From assembly GCA_963775935.1 (NCBI GenBank), contig CAVZKR010000006.1, positions 62,001 to 126,000 on the forward strand: a stretch of 64,000 nucleotides of DNA, read 5' to 3'. This DNA comes from JBBIPA01 sp963775935 (GTDB lineage: Bacteria; Chloroflexota; Dehalococcoidia; GIF9; UBA5629). Within the stretch, counting starts at the first letter, position 1; each line of letters begins with the position of its first letter. The position numbers and the translations under genes are program-made. The notes below the pieces were generated by a model. That model worked only from the letters and a program-made list of their open reading frames with translations, did not search any database and had not been told where the DNA came from. Shown here piece by piece: positions 18,864 to 28,217 of this stretch.

Positions 18864-19052
18864 AAAATACCGTAGTTTTTTTACATATTTAAATCCAAAA
18901 CTACAACTTCTTCTAGTTTCCAGATGGGATCTGTGATACTAGATGCTATAGTGGGGGTCATGCCCATAGTTTTTGTATCCTTATTAACAAGTATTTTTAT
19001 CCATACATATAATTCCACAAGTTTGTTTTTATTGGGTGCAAAGGAGAAAAAG

Positions 19053-20783
19053 TTGTATCGCAGATTAGTATCGCTCTTATCTCAATTTCTTAGGCCAGAG
19101 ACACCACTTTATTTGCTAGTATTAGCGGTCTCAGTTGTAATATGCATTATACTAGCTATTATTATCGGTGCAACATTTCATGGGGGTATACCTAGCGCCA
19201 GATTTAATTTTACCTTAGAAAATTACTCAGAAATCCTATTCTATCCTCTTATGCCTAGTGCAGCATTAAATACCTTGATACTTAGTCTAGGTACCGTGAT
19301 GGTAGCTTGTTTTTTTGCTATTCCTTTAGCGTGGTTGATTCACCGAACAAATATTCCGTTAAAGAAATTATTCGTTGCATTAATCTTAGTTAATGTGCTG
19401 CTTCCTGGCTTTATTAAAGTCATTGGTTGGATAATGTTACTAAGCCCTGAAATTGGTATAATAAATCAATTTCTCAGAATTTTCATTCCAATTGAGTCTG
19501 GGCCCCTTAGTTTATATAACTTGCCTTTTATGATGTTTATCCAAGGTACTACACTCACTCCAGTACTATTCTTAATGCTAGGTGGTACTTTTATGGCGAT
19601 TGATCCTACTTTTGAAGAATCGGCCGATATATGTGGTTCATCTAAGTTCCAGACTCTTCGTAGTATTACTCTTCCTCTTGTTAAGCCGGGACTAGTGGCG
19701 GGAGTAATTTACATCTTCATGGCTGCAGTATCAATGTTCGAAGTGCCAGCTTTGATAGGATCACCTAATAATATCTACGTTTTTAGCACCCTTATGTATG
19801 AATCTGTCTATCCATGGTCAGGCTCTGCCAATTACGGGGCAGCTGGAGTCTACGGTCTTTTCCTACTAATTCCATCAATAATTGCTCTTCAATATTATCA
19901 GAAGATGATTAAAGTCAGCCACAAATATGCTACTATTACTGGAAAAGGTTATAAACCTAAATTAACAGACTTAGGTCGTTGGAAATGGGCCTGGCTTGTC
20001 TTCGTGATATTTTATTTTTTAGTAACTTTTATTTTCCCTCTCTTAGCTATACTCTGGGTTTCTCTTATACCATATGTTCAAATACCTACGATAGAGACCC
20101 TTGGAAAAGTCAGCCTGCTTGGTTACCAAAATGCTATTTATATATTGAGTACACAAGGAATAGTAGGTAATACAATTAAATTGGTCTTATCTGTAGGGAT
20201 ATTGAGTGTGTTTTTATCTTTGATTTTTTCCTGGATTGTAATTCGTACTCGTTTTCCAGGAAAGTATGCTCTGGATACTATCTCCATGGTGCCAAATGCT
20301 ATACCTGTTATAGCTATTGCATTCTCAGTAGCGTATTTATCGCTATTATTTATAAGGATTGTGCCCATCTATGGCAGTATTACTGCGATTATCATTGCCG
20401 ATACTATTCTCCGTGTCCCTTTTAACACTAGAACTATCAATTCGTCTCTGATTCAAATCCAGGCAGAGTTGGAAGATGCTGCACAGATCTGTGGAGGTTC
20501 CAGGATTACTAACTTAAGGATGATAATCTTACCGCTTATTACACCCGCAATATTCTATACATTCATGTGGTCGGTGTTAAATACATATCGTGATGTAACT
20601 GTAGCATTATTTCTTACAGGTCCTGGGAACATGGTTATATCAACTGCAATATGGCTTAATTGGTTTGCTGGTAACTCAGCAGATACCGCCGCCCTCGGGG
20701 TTATAATGGTTATTGCTATGTCAGTAATTATTATAATACTGCTTCGAATATTCCCACAAATTCTGGGAGAAAGAAAATTTTAG
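19053..20783 (+). CDS. ABC transporter fused permease, operon B
   Basis: A 576-residue double permease of the FbpB type, clearly paralogous to operon A. I chose the TTG at 19053, which has AAGGAG upstream and gives an N-terminus (LYRRLVSLLSQFLRPETPLY) in register with the other copies. The open frame extends 43 residues further to an ATG at 18924, with no good ribosome-binding site. EAA loops are EESADICGSSKFQTLRSI and LEDAAQICGGSRITNLRMI. The ATPase that follows is cut off by IS3, so this permease needs an ATPase from operon A, D or E to function. Codon use is more AT-rich than in operon A. Confidence 0.85.
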   Translation: MYRRLVSLLSQFLRPETPLYLLVLAVSVVICIILAIIIGATFHGGIPSARFNFTLENYSEILFYPLMPSAALNTLILSLGTVMVACFFAIPLAWLIHRTNIPLKKLFVALILVNVLLPGFIKVIGWIMLLSPEIGIINQFLRIFIPIESGPLSLYNLPFMMFIQGTTLTPVLFLMLGGTFMAIDPTFEESADICGSSKFQTLRSITLPLVKPGLVAGVIYIFMAAVSMFEVPALIGSPNNIYVFSTLMYESVYPWSGSANYGAAGVYGLFLLIPSIIALQYYQKMIKVSHKYATITGKGYKPKLTDLGRWKWAWLVFVIFYFLVTFIFPLLAILWVSLIPYVQIPTIETLGKVSLLGYQNAIYILSTQGIVGNTIKLVLSVGILSVFLSLIFSWIVIRTRFPGKYALDTISMVPNAIPVIAIAFSVAYLSLLFIRIVPIYGSITAIIIADTILRVPFNTRTINSSLIQIQAELEDAAQICGGSRITNLRMIILPLITPAIFYTFMWSVLNTYRDVTVALFLTGPGNMVISTAIWLNWFAGNSADTAALGVIMVIAMSVIIIILLRIFPQILGERKF

Positions 20784-20803
20784 TTGATTTAGCAGGTAGT
20801 CCT

Positions 20804-20978
20804 AATGCTCAAGGTAAATAATCTGCATAAAAACTACATTACTGAAGGTAGGATTGTACAGGCAGTGTGCGGCGTGACCTTCAGTATTGAGAAGGGAAAT
20901 GTATATACTTTACTTGGGCCGAACGGCTGCGGAAAGACCACAATTCTACGTTGTGTGGCTGGCCTGGAGAAACATTGA
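20804..20978 (+). pseudogene. ABC ATPase of operon B, truncated by IS3
   Basis: The first 57 codons of a FbpC-like ATPase are intact: MLKVNNLHKNY, Walker A GPNGCGKTT, then ILRCVAGLEKH. The next codon, TGA, is made by the left end of the IS3 element. The signature motif and Walker B are missing and no continuation is found beyond the right end of the element at 22243, so a deletion accompanied or followed the insertion. It cannot hydrolyse ATP. Confidence 0.9.
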
Positions 20979-21053
20979 CCCTCCCCCAAAAACTAGGCAA
21001 GACGAAATGCTAGTTTTGTGGGATGATTAAAATAGGTGAAGGAGGATCATCCC

Positions 21054-21320
21054 ATGAAAAAATCCAAATATTCAGCGGAACAAGTAACCTTTGCCCTAAG
21101 GCAAGCTGAATCGGGTACGCCAGTGCCCGAAATTTGCCGCAAGATGGGTATCAGTGAGCAGACCTTCTACCGGTGGAAGAAGAAATATATTGGCATGGGT
21201 GTGGCCGAAGTAAGGAAGCTCAGAGTGCTGGAGGAGGAGAACAAGAAACTGAAACAGTTGGTAGCAGACCTGAGCCTGGACAAGCAAATGCTTCAGGATG
21301 TGCTGCGAAAAAAGTCCTGA
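21054..21320 (+). CDS. IS3 transposase OrfA
   Basis: An 88-residue helix-turn-helix protein (SAEQVTFALRQAESG, ISEQTFYRWKKKY) followed by a leucine-zipper-like coiled coil, as in IS407-type OrfA. ATG at 21054 follows GGAGG. Near its end, A-AAA-AAG at 21308-21314 is in the correct phase for programmed -1 slippage into OrfB. Confidence 0.88.
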   Translation: MKKSKYSAEQVTFALRQAESGTPVPEICRKMGISEQTFYRWKKKYIGMGVAEVRKLRVLEEENKKLKQLVADLSLDKQMLQDVLRKKS

Positions 21321-22142
21321 AGCCTGCTCAACTGCGAGAACAAGTTGATGTCTTGCAGATTTGCTACGGAGTAAGTAAACGGAGAGCATGTAGAGTGATA
21401 GAGTTCCAGAGGTTTTCATACGATTACCGGAGCGTGGCAAATGAGCAGGCTGCACTGAAGATAAGAATTCGTGATTTAGCACAGGCAAGGGTACACTACG
21501 GTTACCAACGGATCCATGTGCAGCTGAGAAGAGAGGGATGGAAAGTGAATCATAAGCGGGTGTACAGAATTTACAAGCAGGAAGGTCTTGTTATGCGTTC
21601 CAAAAGGCCGAGAAGGCATGCCTCTGCCTGTCGGCGAATGGAAATCCCTACAGCTCATAGACCCAATGAGAGCTGGTCTATGGATTTCATGAGCGATGAA
21701 CTATGTAATGGACAGAGGATCAGGCTGTTAACGTTAGTCGATAACTTTACCCGTGAGTTTGGCGATAGAAGTAGACAGCAGCATGGGTGGTCAACGCGTG
21801 GTTGAGGTATTGATGAAAGTAGCCAGGGAGAGGTGTCTACCCGGAACCATTAGAGTAGACAATGAACCGGAGTTTACATTAAAGCGGCTAGATCAATGGG
21901 CATACTTTAACGGTGTGGAATTGGACTTCATTCATCCAGGAAAACCAACAGAAAATGCCTTCATCGAGTCATTCAACGGGCGCTTTCGACAGGAATGTCT
22001 CAACGAAAACTGGTTTTTATCTTTGGAAGATGTCCGTGAAAAGGTCGAAGAATGGCGTTTGTACTATAATAGGCAACGGCCGCATAGTGCTCTTGGTAAC
22101 CTGTCCCCAAATGAATTTGCCATGGCAGGAGCAATAAGTTGA
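21308..22142 (+). pseudogene. IS3 transposase OrfB, frameshifted
   Basis: OrfB is entered by -1 slippage at 21308-21314. It contains the integrase-fold DDE residues in order: Asp in WSMDFMSDEL, Asp in IRVDNEPEF, Glu in ENAFIESFNGRFRQE. Around 21755, after LVDNFTRE, the frame breaks and resumes as SLAIEVDSSMGG in another frame. Between the parts one expected codon is short of two bases. The chemistry residues survive, but the enzyme cannot be made in one piece without a second frameshift. Confidence 0.85.
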
Positions 22143-22286
22143 AAAACCACAAAACTAGCATAATGATTGGCACAGAAAAGGGGTTGGCTCCAACTTGTAG
22201 CAACTCTAACTTAAAAGGTGGTACACTTATTGGGGGCAGGCCAGACACACATGGCTTAAGATACAATAGACATAAACATCTATTAA

Positions 22287-23045
22287 TTAGCGTTTGTATC
22301 CTAAGACCCAAGAGATTTCCAGTGCAATATCCCGGACAATTGGCGCCAATTTCGTCAATTGCTCATCTGTTAGACGGGGAGATGGTCCAGCAATACCGAC
22401 AACAGCGATTACTTTCCCATCCCAATTCATTATAGGAGAGGCTATAGTTCTTATACCTATTTCTTCTTCTTCGTAGTTAAAGGCAATGCCTTTATGCCTA
22501 ATAGGAAGAAGTTGCTCTTTTAATTTGGGAAAATCTGTTATCGTATTATTTGTGTAAGAAATAAGAGTTGTACTCTTAGAGTATTTGGCTAATTCCTTCG
22601 TCGACATATAAGCTAAAAAGATCTTCCCGGCTGCAGTGCAATATAGTTGTTTTTTAGATCCTTGGTGCCCACTTACCTGCAATGTATGATTTGCATTGCT
22701 ACGAACTGTGTCAACACTAACAATTACATTTTTAAACAATATTGAAATAAAGCTAGTTTCACCTGTTAAATTGGTTAGTTTTTCTAAAAATTGATGCCCT
22801 ATATTTTCGATTTTCATCGTGCTCCGGAGGAAAGCGCAGAATTGAAACATCTTTGGGCCGAGGAAGTATTTTCCCCTCTTCTTTCGTTGGCAGAGATAAC
22901 CTTCTTTCAAAAATAACGAAACAATACGCTGAACTGTACTGATTTTGAAGCCAGTCAATTTAACTATATTTGAAATGCCTAATTCCCCGTTACGGGTTCC
23001 TAAAAATGCCTCCAATATTTCAAGAGGCTTCTTAATTGTTTGCAT
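22287..23045 (-). CDS. IclR-family transcriptional regulator 1
   Basis: A 252-residue IclR regulator. An N-terminal winged helix (residues 1-65: ISNIVKLTGFKISTVQRIVS) is followed by the effector-binding GAF-like domain with YCTAAGKIFLAYM and RTIASPIMNWDGKVIAVVGIAGP. Such proteins often control aromatic or acid catabolism by binding a pathway intermediate. It lies between the IS3 right end and a transposase fragment, so its original target operon may be lost; operon B on the opposite strand is the nearest candidate. Confidence 0.88.
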   Translation of the reverse strand: MQTIKKPLEILEAFLGTRNGELGISNIVKLTGFKISTVQRIVSLFLKEGYLCQRKKRGKYFLGPKMFQFCAFLRSTMKIENIGHQFLEKLTNLTGETSFISILFKNVIVSVDTVRSNANHTLQVSGHQGSKKQLYCTAAGKIFLAYMSTKELAKYSKSTTLISYTNNTITDFPKLKEQLLPIRHKGIAFNYEEEEIGIRTIASPIMNWDGKVIAVVGIAGPSPRLTDEQLTKLAPIVRDIALEISWVLGYKR

Positions 23046-23054
23046 ATATAGCTA

Positions 23055-23450
23055 TTATACCATAAATTTGTATTGCTTAATGAAAATAGTATACCTTCCT
23101 CTCAAGCGTCGCCAGGGCTGCAGCAGTCGATCAATGGCAGATGGACTCATCTGGCATAGCTCCGCCTCTAAGCTTGCATTGACAGACAGTTCGCCATGCT
23201 GCCGCATCACCCTTGCCAGCTTGCCAATAAATGGCTTCGGCCGCTTGAAATATAACCGGTCACTTACCTTCCATATCTTGCGTAACGCATCCATGACCTT
23301 GTATCTTAAACGAGGTGGTAGAATATCTTCCGGAGTGAGGCATGGCAGGCCGATTGACCTTAGGTATATGCAGACCGTGGGGCAGCGTGGTCGCCACGCT
23401 CGTATTTCCAATAAAGCCCGAACAGTTGTCAGGGTTAGCCAAACCCGCAT
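23055..23450 (-). pseudogene. Transposase/integrase-core fragment (unclassified family)
   Basis: The frame contains LPPRLRYKVMDALRKIWKVSD and CQMSPSAIDRLLQPWRRLRG, which I know as the conserved N-terminal part of large rve-type transposases grouped among unclassified IS elements. Those proteins usually continue with a Thr-Lys-Pro-Gly motif and a DDE domain. Here the match stops near 23095, the catalytic domain is missing, and the fragment ends against the start region of IclR 1. The upstream side overlaps the IS110 gene, so IS110 probably landed in it. Confidence 0.6.
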
Positions 23451-23484
23451 GATGCAAGGACGGGCTAAGAAGGAGAGAGCACAA

Positions 23485-24494
23485 GTGATAAAGGAAGCAG
23501 TTTATGTCGGAGTGGATGTTGCCAAGGGGACTCTGGATGTAGCAGTCAGCAATTCTCAGGGAACACACCAGTTTGATAATGATCATGAAGGCATCGCGCA
23601 CGCTATCCGGTACATCGCCAGTTTGCAGCCAGCGGGGATCATTCTGGAGGCAACTGGTCGCTTGGAAATGCCTTTAGCCGCAGAGCTTCAGGCCAAATGC
23701 CTGCCTGTGGTCATCATCAATCCTCGTCAGGTGCGGGACTTTGCCAGTGCAACTGGTGCTCTGGCTAAGACTGATGCTATTGATGCCAGATTACCTGCTC
23801 TATTCGGCTTGCGTATCAAGCCAGAGGTGAGACCATTGCCTGATAAGCAAGCCCATGAGATGGCAAGCCTACTCACACGCCGCCGTTAACTCATTGAGAT
23901 ACTCATCGCAGAGCGTAATCGGCTCTCCCGGGCTGATGAGGATATCAAACCCAGTATCAAAGATCATATCAAGTGGCTAAAGAAAGCTTTATCTGACATC
24001 AACACTGACCTAGAGCACCGAATCCAGAACAGCCCTTCCTGGCATGAAAAGGACCGCATCCTTCGGAGCGTACCTGGGATTGGCAAGGCAGTATCCTCTA
24101 TACTTCTATTGAATTACCCGAGTTGGGTAGATTGAACCGTCGTAAGATTGCTGCCTTAGTTGGTGTTGCACCTCTCAATCGTGACAGCGGTACCATGCGT
24201 GGAAAAAGAACAGTATGGGGTGGTCGGGCTAAGTTGAGAGCTGCTCTGTACATGGCGGCGCTGGTAGCGGCAAAGCGAAATCCTGTTATCGCCGCTTTCT
24301 ATCGGCGGCTACTGGATGTTGGCAAGGTTAGGAAGGCAGCTCTTGTCGCCTGTATGCGTAAACTATTGACCATTATAAATGCCATGATGCGTGCTATGAC
24401 GGCTTGGGATCCCCACCCTATGAATCAGCATAATATTATGGAGGCACAGTGGAGACAGTTGCTGCCCCCAATATTCTTTCGCTATCTTAAGTAA
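23485..24494 (+). pseudogene. IS110-family transposase, inactivated
   Basis: A DEDD transposase of the IS110 type. The N-terminal RuvC-like domain has GVDVAKGTLDVAV, ILEATG and KTDAIDARLPA; the C-terminal part has SVPGIGKAV, AALVGVAPLNRDSGTMRGKR and GGRAKLRAALYMAAL. The likely start is GTG 23485, after AGGAGAG. A TAA at 23887-23889 interrupts the frame after LLTRRR, and a second break near 24095-24120 puts the C-terminus in another frame. IS110 elements lack inverted repeats, so the ends cannot be fixed. Confidence 0.88.
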
Positions 24495-24664
24495 TCCAGC
24501 AGTCGCACATTTTCAGCAATTTCCAGCCAAAGGCGTGGACCTACTTTACGTCCCTTTCGAGATGGAATACTGAGGTAGAATGGAGCGTTCACCAGGTAGG
24601 TTTCTGAGGAAAGTCTATACTGCGGTTCCAATCCCCGTTGGTGCCGCTTTCCAAAAAGATTTTA
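24482..24664 (-). other. Unrecognised coding-like scrap
   Basis: An open frame of about 60 codons without ATG reads GKRHQRGLEPQYRLSSETY, NAPFYLSIPSRKG and WLEIAENVRLLDYL, then a stop. The composition looks like protein, not chance, but I do not recognise a family. It partly overlaps the 3' end of IS110 on the other strand and may be the tail of another mobile-element protein. Confidence 0.25.
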
Positions 24665-24688
24665 ATTTTTAGCCTTATGAAGTGTTCC

Positions 24689-24874
24689 TCATCCGCCAAC
24701 AGGTGGGGTCAGGTTAAGGGGAGGTGGATTAGCCATACCGATGCGGAAGTATTCACCAGTCTCCTTACGATTCCAACCTACTCGTTGATGTAACGGGTAC
24801 TCCACACTAATTGCTCCTGGCACTGGGCAGTGGCTAACGCAACAACCACAAAACCAGCATTCATCGGGATACAA
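24689..24874 (-). pseudogene. C-terminal half of an AprB-like ferredoxin
   Basis: The frame starts two codons after the cupin stop with YPDECWFCGCCVSHCP, a complete [4Fe-4S] motif, followed by HQRVGWNRKETGEYF and a Pro-rich tail. This looks like the second half of the two-cluster ferredoxins that accompany AprA-like flavoproteins. The first cluster motif is missing and only a TTG could start it. It is best read as a truncated gene whose front was lost when the cupin was joined. Confidence 0.65.
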
Positions 24875-24877
24875 CGC

Positions 24878-25393
24878 TCATAACTCTCTTACCGGATATT
24901 TTAACTCTCTTACCGGATATTTAATAGTTTTTGCTTTCAAGTCACCTGCATTTAGTCCAATCACTATAAGTAATAAGGGTTTCTTAACTCTCCTGTAGAT
25001 TATTGGAAGATGTAAAAATTTTGCCGGGACATAGATCAATGATGAAGTGTTAAACGTAAGCTTATCCGCTTCGTCTCCCTCGCCAAGCCAGAACTCAACT
25101 TCAGCTCCCAAGTCATTTGGGTCATTGCGGTTAGTCCCTAAAAAAAGGAATATCTCATCACAGTCTTGTTTATGAGGTGGCTTCTCAGGAGTAGCTCCCG
25201 TAGCAGTGTCTTTCCATATCCACATAAACTCGAGCATATGATTGACTCCAGTTATGGGCTTACCTCCCTCTAAGAACATGAATGGTGGCGCCGTTCTGCT
25301 ATCGGGTACTGTAGACCATGCTGCCAAATTGACACCATGCTGAGCTCTCGTTGGTTGCCTTACAATATATTTCTCGTATCTCGATTCTCCCAT
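24878..25393 (-). CDS. Small cupin protein, copy 2 (altered metal site)
   Basis: A 171-residue cupin, start at 25393 after AAAGGAGG. It aligns with the other three cupins but the first motif reads HKQDCDE, replacing the second metal His by Gln, and the second motif reads PAKFLHLP without the usual Gly. The C-terminus is extended by a tandem 21-base duplication that repeats KYPVREL. It lies just downstream of the COG1228 amidohydrolase at 25429-26673. The metal-site change and tail duplication suggest altered or decaying function. Confidence 0.8.
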   Translation of the reverse strand: MGESRYEKYIVRQPTRAQHGVNLAAWSTVPDSRTAPPFMFLEGGKPITGVNHMLEFMWIWKDTATGATPEKPPHKQDCDEIFLFLGTNRNDPNDLGAEVEFWLGEGDEADKLTFNTSSLIYVPAKFLHLPIIYRRVKKPLLLIVIGLNAGDLKAKTIKYPVRELKYPVREL

Positions 25394-25428
25394 TTATTTA
25401 TGCCTCCTTTATACACCATTTTGCAGGG

Positions 25429-26673
25429 TTATGATTGGTTAACTTCAATTTTGCCTTCCAGCATTACCATCTTAATTTTCTGCCTATCTTGCAAAATTTT
25501 GATATCCTTGAGAGGGTCTCCATCCACGATAATAATGTCAGCAAATTTCCCCAGTTCTATTGTTCCTGTTTTATCACCTATAAAACTAGCCATTGCACCA
25601 TTTTTAGTAGCAGCTACTATGGCTTCCATTGGTGTAAAATCGCATTGCTTAACTAGGAGTTCAAGTTCAACGGCACTACTGCCAAGCCTTCGTACCAGGC
25701 TTTCAGTTCCAGAATCAGTCCCGATGGCCATGATGCCACCCGAGTTACGAATCCTTTTATATGTCTGAGGCATTTGATTCACTCTCCTATGGGCTAATTC
25801 TATATCAATGCGCGGCCTTCCTACCTCGGCACCATGACGTAGTACTGCTGTCCATACAATTAGCGTAGATACAAATATAACACCAGCCTTGTTTCCCATT
25901 TCTAATACTTCATCCTCTATCACGTAAGCATGGTCTACGGTTTTAGCCCCTGCATTTATCACACTCTTCGCATCATTGGAACTTTCACAATGGACCGTGA
26001 CAAATTTACCAGCTTGTGCTGCTGTCTGAACGATGGCTTTCAATTCGTCTGGGTTAAACATGGCACCACGCCGAGGCCATATTTTGATAAAATCTACTCC
26101 GCAACTCAAAACGTACCGAGTAGCTTTAATGCATTCGTCCACGCCATCACACAAAAGATGCCCTCCACCAGGTACACTTAAAAGCTTACTTGTGCGTGCA
26201 TCGACATATTCCGGAGCCATATATTTCAATGGATTCCCAAGTGTATTAGACAACGTATGGCCGGATGCGACTATACGAGGCAGCCCAGTTAAAATACCTT
26301 CAGCTACTGCCTGCTTGAGAAATATCCCTTCTGTCCCACCACAAGACTTAATTGTTGTAAAGCCTTCTGAAAGGAAATCTTTAGCATCAAAAATTGCTTT
26401 AATCAAACCCATCTCTCTGGGACGAGAAATTTTCTCCAAGTATGTGTCATCAGGTTTCGTGCCGTGCAAATGCATATGAGCATCTATCATCCCTGGCATG
26501 ACCGTTTTTCCAGTTGCATCTATTACTTTTGCACCTGTCGGGATCTTGATATTTGGTCCCACTGCCTTAATCTTCGAATTCTCGATTATCACGGTTGCAT
26601 TTTCAATAGGCGCCGCACCTGTTCCATCAATTAACTTACCAGCTTTGATTGCCTTAACCTCTACTTCAGCCAT
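25429..26673 (-). CDS. Imidazolonepropionase-type amidohydrolase, copy 2
   Basis: A 414-residue paralogue of 6872-8122, with the full metal set: DAHMHLHG, VHCESSND, VDHAYV and GTDSGTE. The ATG at 26673 follows AAGGAGG closely. It carries GKFADIIIVDGDPL near the C-terminus. Gene order with the cupin is reversed relative to the other two pairs (here amidohydrolase first, then cupin), so the linkage has survived rearrangement. Confidence 0.88.
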   Translation of the reverse strand: MAEVEVKAIKAGKLIDGTGAAPIENATVIIENSKIKAVGPNIKIPTGAKVIDATGKTVMPGMIDAHMHLHGTKPDDTYLEKISRPREMGLIKAIFDAKDFLSEGFTTIKSCGGTEGIFLKQAVAEGILTGLPRIVASGHTLSNTLGNPLKYMAPEYVDARTSKLLSVPGGGHLLCDGVDECIKATRYVLSCGVDFIKIWPRRGAMFNPDELKAIVQTAAQAGKFVTVHCESSNDAKSVINAGAKTVDHAYVIEDEVLEMGNKAGVIFVSTLIVWTAVLRHGAEVGRPRIDIELAHRRVNQMPQTYKRIRNSGGIMAIGTDSGTESLVRRLGSSAVELELLVKQCDFTPMEAIVAATKNGAMASFIGDKTGTIELGKFADIIIVDGDPLKDIKILQDRQKIKMVMLEGKIEVNQS

Positions 26674-27213
26674 ATATTAGCCTCCTTGTTAATGACATTC
26701 CACCGACTTGTGATATATTAGCTATAATATGTATTCTTCTTTCGCTTACAATACCTAATAAAAATACAACAATATACTAAATATAATTTATATACTTGAG
26801 CTAAATAGCATTTTAATTGATTACAGTCCACAAAAAGTATGAATGTCTTATGATTTCTCTCTGTTACCTCCAATCATAGCTGTTTCCACTGTCAACTCCT
26901 ATTGTCTCTAATTTCTAAGCCGTAGCTTCAAAGTAGCCTATAAAAAATAGAGCTACTGACTTCATATTTATCTGTCATGCTAAAAAATTCTTACTTTAGT
27001 TGTAAAAGCCAAAAAATGTTTCTCACTACAATGTTATTTGTCATCTCGTGTTAATTAGTAGCTGGAGGAATCATTCAGCACACTGTCACTCCCATTACTA
27101 TCTCTATCAAGGATTCTATTGAAACGAAGTAATACCCTTCTAATCTTAATATTCAGGACATTAGTTCCGTTTGTTTTTAGTAACTCCTTTTTAATTGCCA
27201 AGAAAGGCTGAAT
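26674..27213. other. Gene-free AT-rich intergenic region
   Basis: About 540 bases with stops in all frames and no recognisable gene remnant. A potential hairpin at roughly 26933-26957 pairs GTAGC-CTAT with ATAG-a-GCTAC around an A-rich loop, without a following T-run. It probably holds the promoter of the amidohydrolase at 25429-26673, but I cannot point to convincing boxes. Confidence 0.4.
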
Positions 27214-27699
27214 CTAAACCCCTCTAACAGGGTATCTGGTGACATTCTGAAGTGCTTCACCTACGTCGAGTCCAATTACCACTCGTAAAGATGGTCTCTT
27301 AACATTCCTATAGAATATAGGAAAATGCAACAATCCTCTCGGTACGTAGATTAGTGTTGTGGTGTTGAAGGTAATTTTTTCGGTTTCTTCCACCTCACCA
27401 AGCCAGAACTCGACATCAGCTCCTAAGTCCATAACATCATCTGGGTTAGTCCCCAGAAAAACAAAAATTTCAGCGCAATCGTGCTTATGCGATGATTTAC
27501 GTGGAGTAACTCCTGAAGCACAATCTTTAGTTATCCAGAGAAATTCAACAAGTGTATTAGCTTCTTTTATAGGCCCTGTTGGCGGTTTCATAAAATGATA
27601 CGGTGCTACCCATCCCAACTCAGGTCTTCCCCATGCTATACTGAGATCCGGCGGTATTAGTTGCCTTACTACATATTTCTCGTACTTCGATTCCATCAT
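27214..27699 (-). CDS. Small cupin protein, copy 3
   Basis: A 161-residue cupin very like copy 1. Metal motifs are intact: HKHDCAE in motif 1 and PRGLLHFPIFYRN in motif 2. The start is the first of two Met codons at 27699. It has no COG1228 amidohydrolase directly next to it on the downstream side; the nearest is 540 bases away on the same strand. Downstream lies only the gene-free region, upstream a cupin/permease scrap, so this may be one half of a broken pair. Confidence 0.85.
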   Translation of the reverse strand: MMESKYEKYVVRQLIPPDLSIAWGRPELGWVAPYHFMKPPTGPIKEANTLVEFLWITKDCASGVTPRKSSHKHDCAEIFVFLGTNPDDVMDLGADVEFWLGEVEETEKITFNTTTLIYVPRGLLHFPIFYRNVKRPSLRVVIGLDVGEALQNVTRYPVRGV

Positions 27700-27773
27700 T
27701 TCTTTATTACTCCTTTAAATCCTTACTTAGAAATAGTCTAGACTTATATTTTTATTTAATACCTAGTGACACT

Positions 27774-28217
27774 CTAAAGCATTTTACCTATACTGAGGCT
27801 AACTATCACACGCGGGGATGTAGGTCTTACTAGTATTATCCAGCCCATTACAGTAAGGAAGCTGGGAAGAAGCACGTGGAGGAACATAAGTGTAACAAGG
27901 AATTTTTTCATCGGGACATTGGTACGATGGAGCAGCCAAGCTGCAGGAAGGGCAAAGAAACAAGACACCATAACAGTCCCAATCCCAAGTAATAAACTAT
28001 TAAGCACTGCCTGGCCAGTAATAGGGTAACCAAGGACATCGGAGTAGTTATTGAGGGTAAGCGCAGTACCAAAACTGGGTACTCCTTCCAGAAATGTTGA
28101 CCAGAGAATAACGACGATTAATAAACATATCACCGCTGCTGCCATTAATCCTACTACAAAGAGGGGTAGTTCAGGTCTGAAGAATGGAAGTATTAAAGAT
28201 ACGATCCTATTACGCAT
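27774..28217 (-). pseudogene. Permease N-terminus fused to a cupin tail
   Basis: The first about 127 residues equal the N-terminus of the operon D permease (MRNRIVSLILPFFRPELPL to VMGWI). At 27834 the frame crosses into VRPTSPRVIVSLSIGKML, which is the cupin tail (KRPSLRVVIGLNVGEAL). After an in-frame stop it continues as SVTRY, again as in the cupins. So a cupin 3' end was joined to a permease 5' end. Neither is functional. Confidence 0.85.

Larger units (their letters stand above)
20976..22243 (+). mobile_element. IS3-family (IS407-like) insertion sequence, defective
   Basis: About 1.27 kb bounded by imperfect inverted repeats: TGACCCTCCCCCAAAAACT at the left and TGGCCTGCCCCCAATAAGT (read inwards) at the right. 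It encodes OrfA and OrfB in the usual -1 relation. OrfB carries an extra frameshift, so the copy is probably inactive. No clear target-site duplication is visible (acat on the left, gaca on the right), and the right flank does not continue the interrupted ATPase gene, indicating later rearrangement. Confidence 0.85.

Noticed and set aside
18924..19052. N-terminal 43-residue extension of permease B
   Set aside because: The paralogous permeases start in register with the TTG at 19053, which has AAGGAG upstream. The ATG at 18924 has no ribosome-binding site.
23887..23889. Recoding (selenocysteine or readthrough) at the in-frame stop in IS110
   Set aside because: The codon is TAA, a second frameshift follows downstream, and the element is plainly decayed.
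26933..26957. Intrinsic terminator
   Set aside because: The hairpin is AT-rich, has a bulge, and no T-run follows on either strand.
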